DNA from: Cyanobacteriota bacterium
Lineage (GTDB): Bacteria > Cyanobacteriota > Cyanobacteriia > CACIAM-69d
Direction: 5' to 3'
DNA: 64,000 nt
Assembly: GCA_022402445.1 (NCBI GenBank)
Contig: JAKRSF010000013.1
Coordinates: 124,001-188,000 of the forward strand
This document shows, piece after piece, positions 34,458-42,208 of this stretch (within the stretch, counting starts at the first letter, position 1; each line of letters opens with the position of its first letter). The position numbers and the translations under genes were made by a program. The notes below the pieces were generated by a model. That model had not been told where the DNA came from. It saw only the letters and a list, made by a program, of their open reading frames with translations, and did not search any database.

Positions 34458-35435
34458 ATGTTGCCCCTCAACTCCCCCAAGAACTTTCTAAACTTCGTTG
34501 CCATGGGCGCAGTTTCCCTGGCAGCGACGGCGGCGGTGGCACCGGCGGCCCAGGCGACGAGCTGCACCGACACGACCATGACGGGCTACAGCTACTGCCA
34601 ACTCTTCAGCGGTAACGACACCCAGGCCAACTACTTCATCAAGACTTTCCTGAACCCCAGCAGCGGCACCTCGTCCTTTGGCAGCACGGGGGATTGGTTC
34701 CTGGCGGACAAGAACGACGATAGCAGCGCCTACAGTCAGTCGGTGAATGGCTTCACCCTGGGCTTCAATGGGGTGTTGTCGGGCTTCAGCAATGGCACCA
34801 ATGCAGGCAACTCGGCGATTGACTTCAGCAAGGTGGCCCTGTCCGGCCCCGATGCCAGCCAGAATGCCTTCGGCTACGACGGTCCCCTGGTGCTGGTGCT
34901 GAAGTCCTCGACGAACTTCTCGGCCTACAAGTTTGAGAGCGTCAGCGAGCTGCTGAACGTGAAATGGGATACCCTCGGGGTCAGCGTGAACCGTGGCCGG
35001 GGTCGTGATTTGTCCCATGCGTCCCTGTACCTGACCAAGCCCAGCCTGTCGGTGAAGCCGGTGACGCCGGTGACTCCCGAGCCGGAAGTTCCTGTGACCC
35101 CCGAGCCGGAAGTGCCCGTGACCCCGACTCCGGAAGTTCCTGTGACTCCGACTCCGGAAGTTCCTGTGACTCCGACTCCGGAAACCCCGGTGACTCCTGA
35201 GCCCGAAGTTCCTGTGACGCCTGAGCCGGAGGTTCCCGTGACCCCTGAGCCGGAAACCCCGCCGGTGGTGGTGGATCCGGTGGTGACGCCTCCTTCGCTG
35301 CCCTTTGACCCGTCTGCGCCGGAAACGAAGGTGTCGGTGCCGGAACCGGGAACGATCGCGGGGCTCGCCATGCTGGCGGTGGGGGCGATCGCGTCGAAGC
35401 GCCGTCGAGTGGCGGCCCAGCGCGTCAAGGCATAG
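34458..35435 (+). CDS. PEP-CTERM sorting-domain exported protein with Pro/Glu/Val/Thr repeats
   Basis: A 325-residue secreted protein. Residues 1-33 are a signal peptide (FLNFVAMGAVSLAATAAVAPAAQA). Residues about 34-195 form a cyanobacterial globular domain with CTDTTMTGYSYCQLFSGND and NAFGYDGPLVLVLKSSTNFSAYKFESV, of unknown function. Residues about 208-265 are an eight-residue repeat PEVPVTPx. The C-terminus VPEPGTIAGLAMLAVGAIASKRRR is the PEP-CTERM signal: PEP motif, membrane helix, basic tail, recognised by exosortase. The exosortase gene is not in the window. Such proteins are exported and anchored or released at the cell surface, often with exopolysaccharide. It converges on the DUF790 gene. 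The function of the globular domain is not known. Confidence 0.93.
   Translation: MLPLNSPKNFLNFVAMGAVSLAATAAVAPAAQATSCTDTTMTGYSYCQLFSGNDTQANYFIKTFLNPSSGTSSFGSTGDWFLADKNDDSSAYSQSVNGFTLGFNGVLSGFSNGTNAGNSAIDFSKVALSGPDASQNAFGYDGPLVLVLKSSTNFSAYKFESVSELLNVKWDTLGVSVNRGRGRDLSHASLYLTKPSLSVKPVTPVTPEPEVPVTPEPEVPVTPTPEVPVTPTPEVPVTPTPETPVTPEPEVPVTPEPEVPVTPEPETPPVVVDPVVTPPSLPFDPSAPETKVSVPEPGTIAGLAMLAVGAIASKRRRVAAQRVKA
35079..35246 (+). repeat. 24-bp tandem repeat encoding PEVPVTP units (seven copies)
   Basis: Seven in-frame 24-base units at 35079-35246 encode (E/T)PE(V/T)PVTP. Units differ at single positions. As in-frame units they can change copy number without frameshift and so form a length-variable spacer between the globular domain and the membrane anchor. 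Confidence 0.9.
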
Positions 35436-35536
35436 ATGCTGGATGGGGGGTGATCGGCTGGAGAACCGGTCACCCGCCAAGGGTTTTGGTGAAATCGAAA
35501 GAACGTCAGTCAATGGGGAGACCTGGATGGGGCTCC

Positions 35537-36835
35537 CTATTTTTTTGACTTTTTGGTGGTGGGCGGCTGGTCGGGGGCGATGGGTGGGGGCGTTGCCCCG
35601 ATGGGTGGGGGCGTTGCCCCGATCGCGGCGAGGACGGCCTTGGGTTGCAGTTTGTCCTTGAACCAGATGACGGGGACGGGGATTTTTGACACCTCAATGC
35701 CCGCGCGATCGAGGTTGAGCCGCTCGGAAATGGCGAGGATCAGGTCCGGGCGCTGGGCTTGGCGCACCTGGGCGAATTTTTTGCGGAGGTAGTCGGGTCG
35801 CCAATAGCCAATGATTTCGAGGATGTGGCTGCGGCCCGTTTCCAGATGCACGAGGCGGAAGTCGGGAATCATGACGCTGCCGGGGATGGGAATGAGGTTG
35901 ACTTCCCGCTCTAAGCGCCAGCCGGTTTTGGCTTCATTCCAACGTTTGACGAAGGATTCCTCGATCGCGCTGTCGTAGGTTTTGCCCGGTGGGTAATGGC
36001 TGACGAGGCCGCAGTCGTGGTCCAGTTCAAAGCGCCGTTCAATGCGCAGGCCCGTGCCCTGATCTTTAGTTTGCAAGGTGGCCTTCAGGTGCCATTGGCT
36101 GACGTGCAGAAGGGCGGGCAGGAGTTTGGCGATCGCGAGGCCATAGCGGGTGCTGGCGTTGAAGAGGCTGGCGGGGCCATCGACGGTAACCGTAAAACCT
36201 TGATCCTCATCCCCTTCGATGTAGGTCATCAATTGGAAGAGTTTGAGATAGCGAAAGAGGAGTTTATATTCCCCCGGATCGTTGCGATAGGCGGTCAGAA
36301 CCAGGTGGCTAGCTTTATAGAAAATGCCCTGAATTTGAGAGAGGTTGTAGCGGTGGAGGAGGGCGTCGGCGGTGGGGGCTTCAAATTGGGTGAGGATGCG
36401 GTTTTCCGGCAGGTCCGCGTAGAGGCCGTTGCGGATTTCCGGGGGCAGAATGGGACGGTTATTTTCTGTCGATAATTCCTGGGCAATGGTTTCGAGGATG
36501 GCGATCGCGCGATCGCGTTGGGGGGCACCGGTGGCCGCCGCCATCGTAAAAACCCGCCGCCGCAGGTCCACGGGATCGAGGGGACTGACCACCTCAAACG
36601 TACTGAAACTATTGCGGAGCAGATGGGCGAGGCCCCGCTCAATTTTGTAGTCCGGGCTGGCCCCTTCCCGTTCCCCGAGGGCGCTGTCGAGTTCCTTTTG
36701 CGATCGCCCCACCTTGCTTTGAAACAGATCAATGAGGCCCGAAGCGCGATCGCGGTGGGCCGCATCCAAAGGCAACCGTTTCGCCACCAACGTTTCGCCC
36801 CGATAGCGATGGATTAATAGCTCCGTTGGCAACAT
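35537..36835 (-). CDS. DUF790 family nuclease (Bax1-type, XPB helicase partner)
   Basis: A 432-residue DUF790 protein. Archaeal members are called Bax1, an endonuclease that binds the XPB helicase. It opens MLPTELLIHRYRGETLVAKRLPLD, with the central RYLKLFQLMTYIEGDEDQGFTVTVDGPASLFNASTRYGLAIAKLLPALL. A PD-(D/E)XK-type site follows, with Asp about 325 in VMIPDFRLVHL and Glu about 340 in ILEIIGYWRPDYLRKK, and both acids are present. No XPB-like helicase gene lies within the window. The C-terminus is a Pro-rich tail carrying two IGATPPP copies from a 21-base tandem duplication. It would act in DNA repair if the archaeal role applies. Confidence 0.88.
   Translation of the reverse strand: MLPTELLIHRYRGETLVAKRLPLDAAHRDRASGLIDLFQSKVGRSQKELDSALGEREGASPDYKIERGLAHLLRNSFSTFEVVSPLDPVDLRRRVFTMAAATGAPQRDRAIAILETIAQELSTENNRPILPPEIRNGLYADLPENRILTQFEAPTADALLHRYNLSQIQGIFYKASHLVLTAYRNDPGEYKLLFRYLKLFQLMTYIEGDEDQGFTVTVDGPASLFNASTRYGLAIAKLLPALLHVSQWHLKATLQTKDQGTGLRIERRFELDHDCGLVSHYPPGKTYDSAIEESFVKRWNEAKTGWRLEREVNLIPIPGSVMIPDFRLVHLETGRSHILEIIGYWRPDYLRKKFAQVRQAQRPDLILAISERLNLDRAGIEVSKIPVPVIWFKDKLQPKAVLAAIGATPPPIGATPPPIAPDQPPTTKKSKK
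35579..35620. repeat. 21-bp tandem duplication in the DUF790 gene tail
   Basis: Two identical 21-base units at 35579-35599 and 35600-35620 encode IGATPPP twice on the minus strand, near the C-terminus of the DUF790 protein. The duplication is in frame. Confidence 0.95.
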
Positions 36836-36884
36836 AGGACAGGGATGGGGGCCGTGGCGGGCGAGACACCCACGCTACGGGGAA

Positions 36885-38072
36885 TCATTGACAGGTTTGA
36901 GGGGATTTTTCTAGGCTCGCCACAAATTTTTCTAGGCGATCCATCCCCTTCAAAATCGTATCCATTCCAGTGGCGTAGGACAGGCGCACATTGCGATCGC
37001 TCCCGAAGGCAATGCCCGGAATAATCGCCACCTGATGTTCCTCTAGAAAACGCTCGCAAAATTCCATTGAACCGATGCCCAGGGCCTCAATTTCTGGGAA
37101 CAAATAAAACGCCCCCTCCGGCTCCGTACAGGTGAGCCCCGCGATCGCGCGGATCCGCTCCAACATCACCCCCCGCCGCTCGGCAAACGCTTGGCGCATG
37201 GTCTCCACGCAGTCCTGGGGCTCCGTCAACGCCGCGATCGCCCCGTACTGGGCAAACGTACAGACATTCGACGTGGCATGGCCCTGGATTTTCGCCACCG
37301 CATTAATAATTTCCACCGGCCCCGCCAGGTAGCCCACCCGCCAGCCAGTCATGGAATACGCCTTGGCAAACCCATTACTAATGAGCGTCCGCTGCTGCAA
37401 CTCCGGGCTCACGGCGGCAATGCTCAAATGCTGCGCCCCGTCGTAGAGGATTTTTTCGTAGATCTCGTCCGACACCACCCACAGGTCATGGCGCAGCACC
37501 ACCTGGGCGATCGCGCGAACCTCGTCCGGCGTATAGACCTTTCCCGTCGGATTCGAGGGGGAATTGAGCACCAGCAGCTTCGTACGCGGCGTAATGGCCG
37601 CCTCCAGTTGCGCGGGCGTAATTTTGTACCCCGTCGCCGCCGTCGTCTCCACAATCACCGGCGTCCCCCCCGCCAGGGTCACCATATCCGGATAGCTCAC
37701 CCAGTAGGGGGCCGGAATGATCACCTCATCGCCCCCCTCAATCACCGCCATCATCAGGCCATAGAGCGAATGCTTGCCCCCATTGGTGACAATCACATTC
37801 TCCGCCGCCCAATTCACCCCGTTATCCCGCGCCAGCTTCGCCGCGATCGCCGATCGCAACGCCGGTTCCCCCGCCACCGGGCCGTAGCGCGTTTTCCCCT
37901 CATCGAGCGCCCGCTGGGCCGCCGCGATCGCATGGGCCGGCGTCGGAAAATCCGGCTCCCCCGCGCTGAAACTACACACATCCAGACCATCGGCCGCCAT
38001 CGCTTTCGCCTTCGCCGTGATCGCTAGAGTGAGGGACGGCTTGACCTGGCCGACCCGCGCCGCTAGTTTCAT
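36885..38072 (-). CDS. Aspartate (prephenate) aminotransferase, class Ib
   Basis: About 395 residues from the ATG at 38072, giving [32 protein letters not shown], the standard start of the Ib-type AspAT. The open frame continues upstream to 38144 but adds a non-conserved stretch. PSNPTGKVY and [11 protein letters not shown] bind PLP and substrate, and the PLP lysine is in [21 protein letters not shown]. It converts oxaloacetate to aspartate. In cyanobacteria and plants related enzymes also transaminate prephenate to arogenate, giving tyrosine and phenylalanine. Specificity cannot be separated by eye. The gene lies behind the DUF790 gene on the same strand but 49 bases from it. Confidence 0.92.
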   Translation of the reverse strand: MKLAARVGQVKPSLTLAITAKAKAMAADGLDVCSFSAGEPDFPTPAHAIAAAQRALDEGKTRYGPVAGEPALRSAIAAKLARDNGVNWAAENVIVTNGGKHSLYGLMMAVIEGGDEVIIPAPYWVSYPDMVTLAGGTPVIVETTAATGYKITPAQLEAAITPRTKLLVLNSPSNPTGKVYTPDEVRAIAQVVLRHDLWVVSDEIYEKILYDGAQHLSIAAVSPELQQRTLISNGFAKAYSMTGWRVGYLAGPVEIINAVAKIQGHATSNVCTFAQYGAIAALTEPQDCVETMRQAFAERRGVMLERIRAIAGLTCTEPEGAFYLFPEIEALGIGSMEFCERFLEEHQVAIIPGIAFGSDRNVRLSYATGMDTILKGMDRLEKFVASLEKSPQTCQ

Positions 38073-38404
38073 CGCTTCGTCCCCTCGCTTGATGCTTGCT
38101 GAATTGTAGAAATGGAAGCTTGCTGAGTGTGCTGGGCTCGCCAAGGGCCACCGGGCAGCGTTCGGGAATAGTTTCGCCCGTTCCTTCGCCCGTTAATGTA
38201 GCGTTAACCCCTAAGTCTTACAGGTGTACCCCCGCAAGTCAAAGGCAAAAGTCAGCGACAAACCACTTCCGATCCCATCCTTGAGCCCCTTCGTCATCTA
38301 CTCCTGATCTGCGGCCCCGTTAACCTATGGCAAGGTAGGTGGAGCCCACGGTTGGGCCAGCGTTTCTATCCCTCTCCCCCATACTCCCTTAACCCTTTGC
38401 CCCT
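38073..38404. other. Divergent intergenic region
   Basis: Between the aminotransferase gene (minus) and the pentapeptide gene (plus). No gene is seen. The bases around 38200-38225 include TTAACCCC and CTTACAGG but no full known operator. Confidence 0.45.
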
Positions 38405-39652
38405 ATGGCTTTGCCCTTGCCTCCGAATGTGTCGAACGGGTCCCCTGAGCCCCTTGGCCCCTCGCCGATCGCCCGTCCTGTTCCCCCCATGATTGCCTCG
38501 GCCCTCCATCCCGGCGGTGGGGTGGTGCTGCCCCTGACGCGGGTGCTGGCGTCGGTGGTGGTGCCGTTGGGGGTGGCGGCGATGGCGGTGGGGCTGCTGA
38601 GCAGTTCCCTGTGGCTGGGGACGACGGGGGGGCTCATTACCCTAGCGGCGTCCCTGTGGCTGCTGACGCCGTTTCGGACGCAGTTGTGGACGGAGTTGAT
38701 TCCCCCGGCGTGGCGGGTGCCGATCGTGGCGGCGTTGGGGACGATCGCGGCCCTGTTTGGCCTGCTGCTGCTGTGGGGGACGGAGTGGTCCCAGGCCCAG
38801 AGCGGGTCGCGGTTTCCGGGGATTAATTGGGATGCGGTGGGGGCCATCAGTGAGGCGCTGGGGGCGCTGGGGCAGATCGCGATCGCGGTGCTGGCGGTGT
38901 ATGTGGCGTGGCAGCAGTACGTGATTTCGCGGGATTTGACGATTCAGCAGAACCGCATCACCCAACAGCAGACCATTGATGCCTACTTCCAAGGGGTGTC
39001 GGATCTGGCCCTCGATGAGCAGGGATTTTTGGAGGATTGGCCCCAGGAACGGGCGATCGCGGAGGGGCGCACGGCGGCAATTTTGAGCAGCGTGGATGCG
39101 GAAGGGAAGGCCAAGGTGGTGCGGTTTTTGTCCCAGGCGCGGCTGCTGACCCCCCTGAAGCGCGATCGCGTCCTCGGGCGACCGATCCTCGATGGCGACG
39201 GCGGCTATGAGGAAGATCGGCGGCGGGGCCTGCGGGTGATCGATCTCGGCGTCATGCTGGCGGGGGCAGACCTGGCGGGCACGGACCTGCGCTGGACCGA
39301 CCTGAGCGGCGCAAACCTGGTGCGGGCGCGGCTGATCCAAACCAACCTCACGAGGGCCAACCTCAGCCGCACGGTGCTCTTCGAGGCGGATCTGCGGGGG
39401 GCGGACCTCAAGGGGGCGCAACTGTTTTACGGCGATCCGCGCACCGCGTCGCCCCGCACCCCCGGAGAGGCGTCCGAAGCCAACTATGAAACCGGCGAAG
39501 GGACCGGGGCCGTGATCGAAAATGCGGACCTGAGTGGGGCGATCGACCTGTCCGAAGAGCAGCGCTACTACTGCTGTGCCTGGGGCGGCGAGGCCACGCG
39601 GGGTACGGTGCCGGGGGGCTGCGCGGGCATCGAAAATAAACTGGGGCGCTAG
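38405..39652 (+). CDS. Pentapeptide-repeat protein with N-terminal membrane helices
   Basis: A 415-residue protein. Three membrane helices lie at about residues 44-62, 70-88 and 108-125, and a longer hydrophobic stretch at about 150-175 (ISEALGALGQIAIAVLAVYVAWQQYV). After a coiled helical linker (residues about 180-270) come pentapeptide repeats A(D/N)LxG: LAGADLAGTDLRWTDLSGANLVRARLIQTNLTRANLSRTVLFEADLRGADLKGAQL, a right-handed beta-helix of about three coils. The C-terminus returns to ADLSGAIDLSEEQRYYCCAWGG. Membrane-anchored pentapeptide proteins are common in cyanobacteria; RfrA-type members affect metal uptake. No function can be assigned here. Confidence 0.88.
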   Translation: MALPLPPNVSNGSPEPLGPSPIARPVPPMIASALHPGGGVVLPLTRVLASVVVPLGVAAMAVGLLSSSLWLGTTGGLITLAASLWLLTPFRTQLWTELIPPAWRVPIVAALGTIAALFGLLLLWGTEWSQAQSGSRFPGINWDAVGAISEALGALGQIAIAVLAVYVAWQQYVISRDLTIQQNRITQQQTIDAYFQGVSDLALDEQGFLEDWPQERAIAEGRTAAILSSVDAEGKAKVVRFLSQARLLTPLKRDRVLGRPILDGDGGYEEDRRRGLRVIDLGVMLAGADLAGTDLRWTDLSGANLVRARLIQTNLTRANLSRTVLFEADLRGADLKGAQLFYGDPRTASPRTPGEASEANYETGEGTGAVIENADLSGAIDLSEEQRYYCCAWGGEATRGTVPGGCAGIENKLGR

Positions 39653-39858
39653 GGGGCCGCGATCGCGCCGCGCGCCCTCCACCCCCCCCACGGCAAAGAC
39701 GACGGCGAGGAGATTAGTCTATCCTGCCCAATAGGCCCCTTTTGCAATAGCCCCCCTTAGTTGGTGGGGTCGCCCTGGGGGTCGCCGTCAGTCCTGCCCG
39801 ATGGATCCGCCCATCCGGGGGGCACGGTCGAGGTGATCTGCGAGGTGATCTGCGCTGT

Positions 39859-40827
39859 ATGGCTAAACGCCCCCGTTCCCAAAATTCCAATGGTCGGTCC
39901 CCCCGTCCCCAGACCTCGCCCTTCGAGGAAGCCTTGGACGATGGGGATACGCCGGTTCCAGAAACGGCCCCGCGTCGGTCGGGCTGTCTGCGGACCCTGG
40001 GCTGCTTGGGGCAACTGTTTGTGGCGGGCGGGGCGATCGCCCTGTCTGCCGCCGGAGGGATTGCGATCGCCCAGATCTGGCCCCGCAGCAGTGCCACGCC
40101 CCCCGCCATTGTCCAACTCCTCGATACCCCAAATCCCCTGGCGGCCCTGCGCGATCGCCTACCCGCCGACCTGCCCTTTTTGCCCGCCCCCGAAGCGAGT
40201 CCCGAAGCGAGCCCTGAACCCAGCCCCGAAGCGAGCCCCGAAGCCAGTCCCGCGCCCTTAAACCTGCCCCCCGAAGGCCGCCAAGCCCTCGAAACCCAAC
40301 TGCAAGCCATCCAGCAGCAGCTCACCAACGCCACCGCCGACGCCGACGCCCTCGAAACCCGCCTCGGGATGCCCCGCACCGATGCGCCCCTTGAAACCCG
40401 GCTCCAGGCGATCGTCCGGCGGCTCAACCCCGACCTCGTGCCGTCCACCCCCGCCGATGGCCGCGATCGCAGTGACCGCCCCGTTGCGATCGTCCTGCCC
40501 AGCGACAGCCTCTTTCGCGACAGCTACAGTATTCTGCGCCCCGAAGCGGGTACGATTTTAGATACCATCTTGGCCGAACTCCAGAGCTATCGCGGAGCCA
40601 CCCTCCGCACCATCGCCCACACCGACACCCTCGGGGAGCCCACCGCCAACCGCGAACTATCCCTTCGCCGAGCCAGGGCGGTGACCCAGTACCTAGCCCA
40701 ACGCCTCGAAGGCCAGTACCGATGGGTGGCCGTAGGCATGGGCGCAAGCCGCCCGATCACCACGGGCGAGGATGATGCGGCCCAGCAGCGCAACCGCCGC
40801 ATCGAAATTCAAGTCGATCCTCGCTAG
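39859..40827 (+). CDS. OmpA/MotB-domain protein with one membrane anchor
   Basis: A 322-residue protein. Residues about 50-73 are a membrane anchor (LFVAGGAIALSAAGGIAIAQIW). Residues about 113-135 are a short PEASPEASPEPSP repeat, followed by a helical section. The C-terminal 100 residues are the OmpA-like peptidoglycan-binding domain: FRDSYSILRPEAGTILDTILAELQSY, then RTIAHTDTLGEPTANRELSLRRARAVTQYLAQRL ... AVGMGASRPI ... QRNRRIEIQV. It should bind peptidoglycan from the periplasmic side. fmt follows after about 60 bases on the same strand, so co-transcription is possible but functionally unexplained. Confidence 0.9.
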   Translation: MAKRPRSQNSNGRSPRPQTSPFEEALDDGDTPVPETAPRRSGCLRTLGCLGQLFVAGGAIALSAAGGIAIAQIWPRSSATPPAIVQLLDTPNPLAALRDRLPADLPFLPAPEASPEASPEPSPEASPEASPAPLNLPPEGRQALETQLQAIQQQLTNATADADALETRLGMPRTDAPLETRLQAIVRRLNPDLVPSTPADGRDRSDRPVAIVLPSDSLFRDSYSILRPEAGTILDTILAELQSYRGATLRTIAHTDTLGEPTANRELSLRRARAVTQYLAQRLEGQYRWVAVGMGASRPITTGEDDAAQQRNRRIEIQVDPR

Positions 40828-40886
40828 CTGCGCGCGGGGACATGGCACCCCTGTTTGATTTGTGTTCATTGCTCCGAATGGCTCCC

Positions 40887-41933
40887 ATGCGAATCATCTT
40901 CTTCGGAACGCCCGACTTTGCTGTCCCCAGTCTGCAACGGCTCCTGACACGCCCAGAATTCGAGGTGGTGGCGGTGGTGACCCAGCCGGACCGTCGCCGG
41001 GGCCGGGGCAGTGCGACGATCGCGTCTGCGGTGAAGCAGGTGGCGATCGAGGCGGGGGTGCCCGTCTGGCAGCCGACGCGGGTGAAGAAGGATGAGGAAA
41101 CCCTGGAGCGCCTACGCACGGCCCAGGCGGATGCGTTCGTGGTGGTGGCCTATGGGCAGTTGCTGTCGGCGGAAATTTTGCAGATGCCTCGCCTGGGCTG
41201 CATCAATGCCCATGGATCGCTGCTACCGGCCTATCGCGGGGCGGCTCCGATCCAGCGATCGCTGGCGGACGGGGTGACGGAAACGGGCATCGACACGATG
41301 CTGATGGATGTGGGCATGGACACGGGGCCGCTGCTGCTGCGGGCCAAGACCGATGTGCCCCTGCTGGACAATGCGGACTCCCTGGCCCACCGGCTGGCGC
41401 TGCTGGCGGCGGATCTGCTGCCGGAAACGCTCCTGGGCCTGGATGAGGGTGACCTAGAGCCCCAGCCCCAGGATCACGATCGCGCCACCGCCGCCCCGCC
41501 CCTGCGGAAGGAAGAATTTATCCTGCGTTGGGATCAGCCCACCTTGACGCTGCACAACGCCATTCGCGGCTTTTTCCCCCACTGCGTGGCCCAGTTCCGG
41601 GGGGCGAGTCTGAAGGTGCTGGCGACGGCTCCGTTGGGGCCGGAATATTGGGATGGGCTGCCCTTCGAGTTCAGCGTCCTAGAGCATGACTGGCCCGCCC
41701 TGGAGCGGCAGTTTGAGCAGGTACACCACCGCGATCGCCCCGGCACCGTCGTAGCTGTGGTGAAAAATATCGGGCCGATCGTCCGCACCCAGGATGGCTA
41801 TCTGCTGCTGAGAAAAGTGATTCCCGCTGGTAAGCGGCTCCAGTCCGGCTGGGATTTTGCCAACGGCCTCCATCTGGAACCGGGGGAAATGCTGGAGGAA
41901 TTGGTGGGCGATCGCGTCGCCGAAATGGTTTAA
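40887..41933 (+). CDS. fmt: Methionyl-tRNA formyltransferase
   Basis: About 348 residues from the ATG at 40887, giving MRIIFFGTPDFAVPSLQRLL; two in-frame starts lie 9 and 45 bases upstream, less consistent with the family. The formyl-transfer site is INAHGSLLPAYRGAAPIQRSL ... GIDTMLMDVGMDTGPLLL, with the catalytic Asn, His and Asp in place. The C-terminal OB-like domain ends at LHLEPGEMLEELVGD. Fmt formylates initiator Met-tRNA for translation start. It converges on the RNB-family gene across a repeat-rich gap. Confidence 0.96.
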   Translation: MRIIFFGTPDFAVPSLQRLLTRPEFEVVAVVTQPDRRRGRGSATIASAVKQVAIEAGVPVWQPTRVKKDEETLERLRTAQADAFVVVAYGQLLSAEILQMPRLGCINAHGSLLPAYRGAAPIQRSLADGVTETGIDTMLMDVGMDTGPLLLRAKTDVPLLDNADSLAHRLALLAADLLPETLLGLDEGDLEPQPQDHDRATAAPPLRKEEFILRWDQPTLTLHNAIRGFFPHCVAQFRGASLKVLATAPLGPEYWDGLPFEFSVLEHDWPALERQFEQVHHRDRPGTVVAVVKNIGPIVRTQDGYLLLRKVIPAGKRLQSGWDFANGLHLEPGEMLEELVGDRVAEMV

Positions 41934-41962
41934 AGTCACCCGCCATCATCGTCGTCGTCGTC

Positions 41963-42147
41963 GTAGGGGCGGGGTTTCCCCGCCCAGCCCCCACCGGTCA
42001 ATTTCGCCCAGCCCCCACCGGCAAATTCCACCCGGTCCCCACCGGCAAATTCCACCCGGTCCGGCCCCGCCACCGCGATCGCCGATCCAGAGATTGAGCG
42101 GGTTTGGGGTCATTGGACGGGGCCGGGTTGGGAGACCCAACCCCTAC
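41963..42147. repeat. GTAGGGG composite repeat 1
   Basis: The left end GTAGGGGCGGGGTTTCCCCG forms a hairpin, and the right end GGGTTGGGAGACCCAACCCC followed by TAC forms another. The ends are inverted copies of GTAGGGG. Between them are tandem words CCCCACCGGCAAATTCCACC (two copies). A (GTC)n microsatellite (about 41950-41962) precedes it. A second composite with the same ends is at 62777-62943. Confidence 0.85.
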
Positions 42148-42208
42148 GGTGGCGGACATGGAGACCACCCCGCCGATCTCACTTGGATCATTGGGGTGGT
42201 TTTGGGCG

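Noticed and set aside
38642-39691. 349-codon minus-strand frame opposite the pentapeptide gene
   Set aside because: A shadow: its repeats mirror the pentapeptide codons, and the plus strand encodes clear membrane helices and pentapeptide units.
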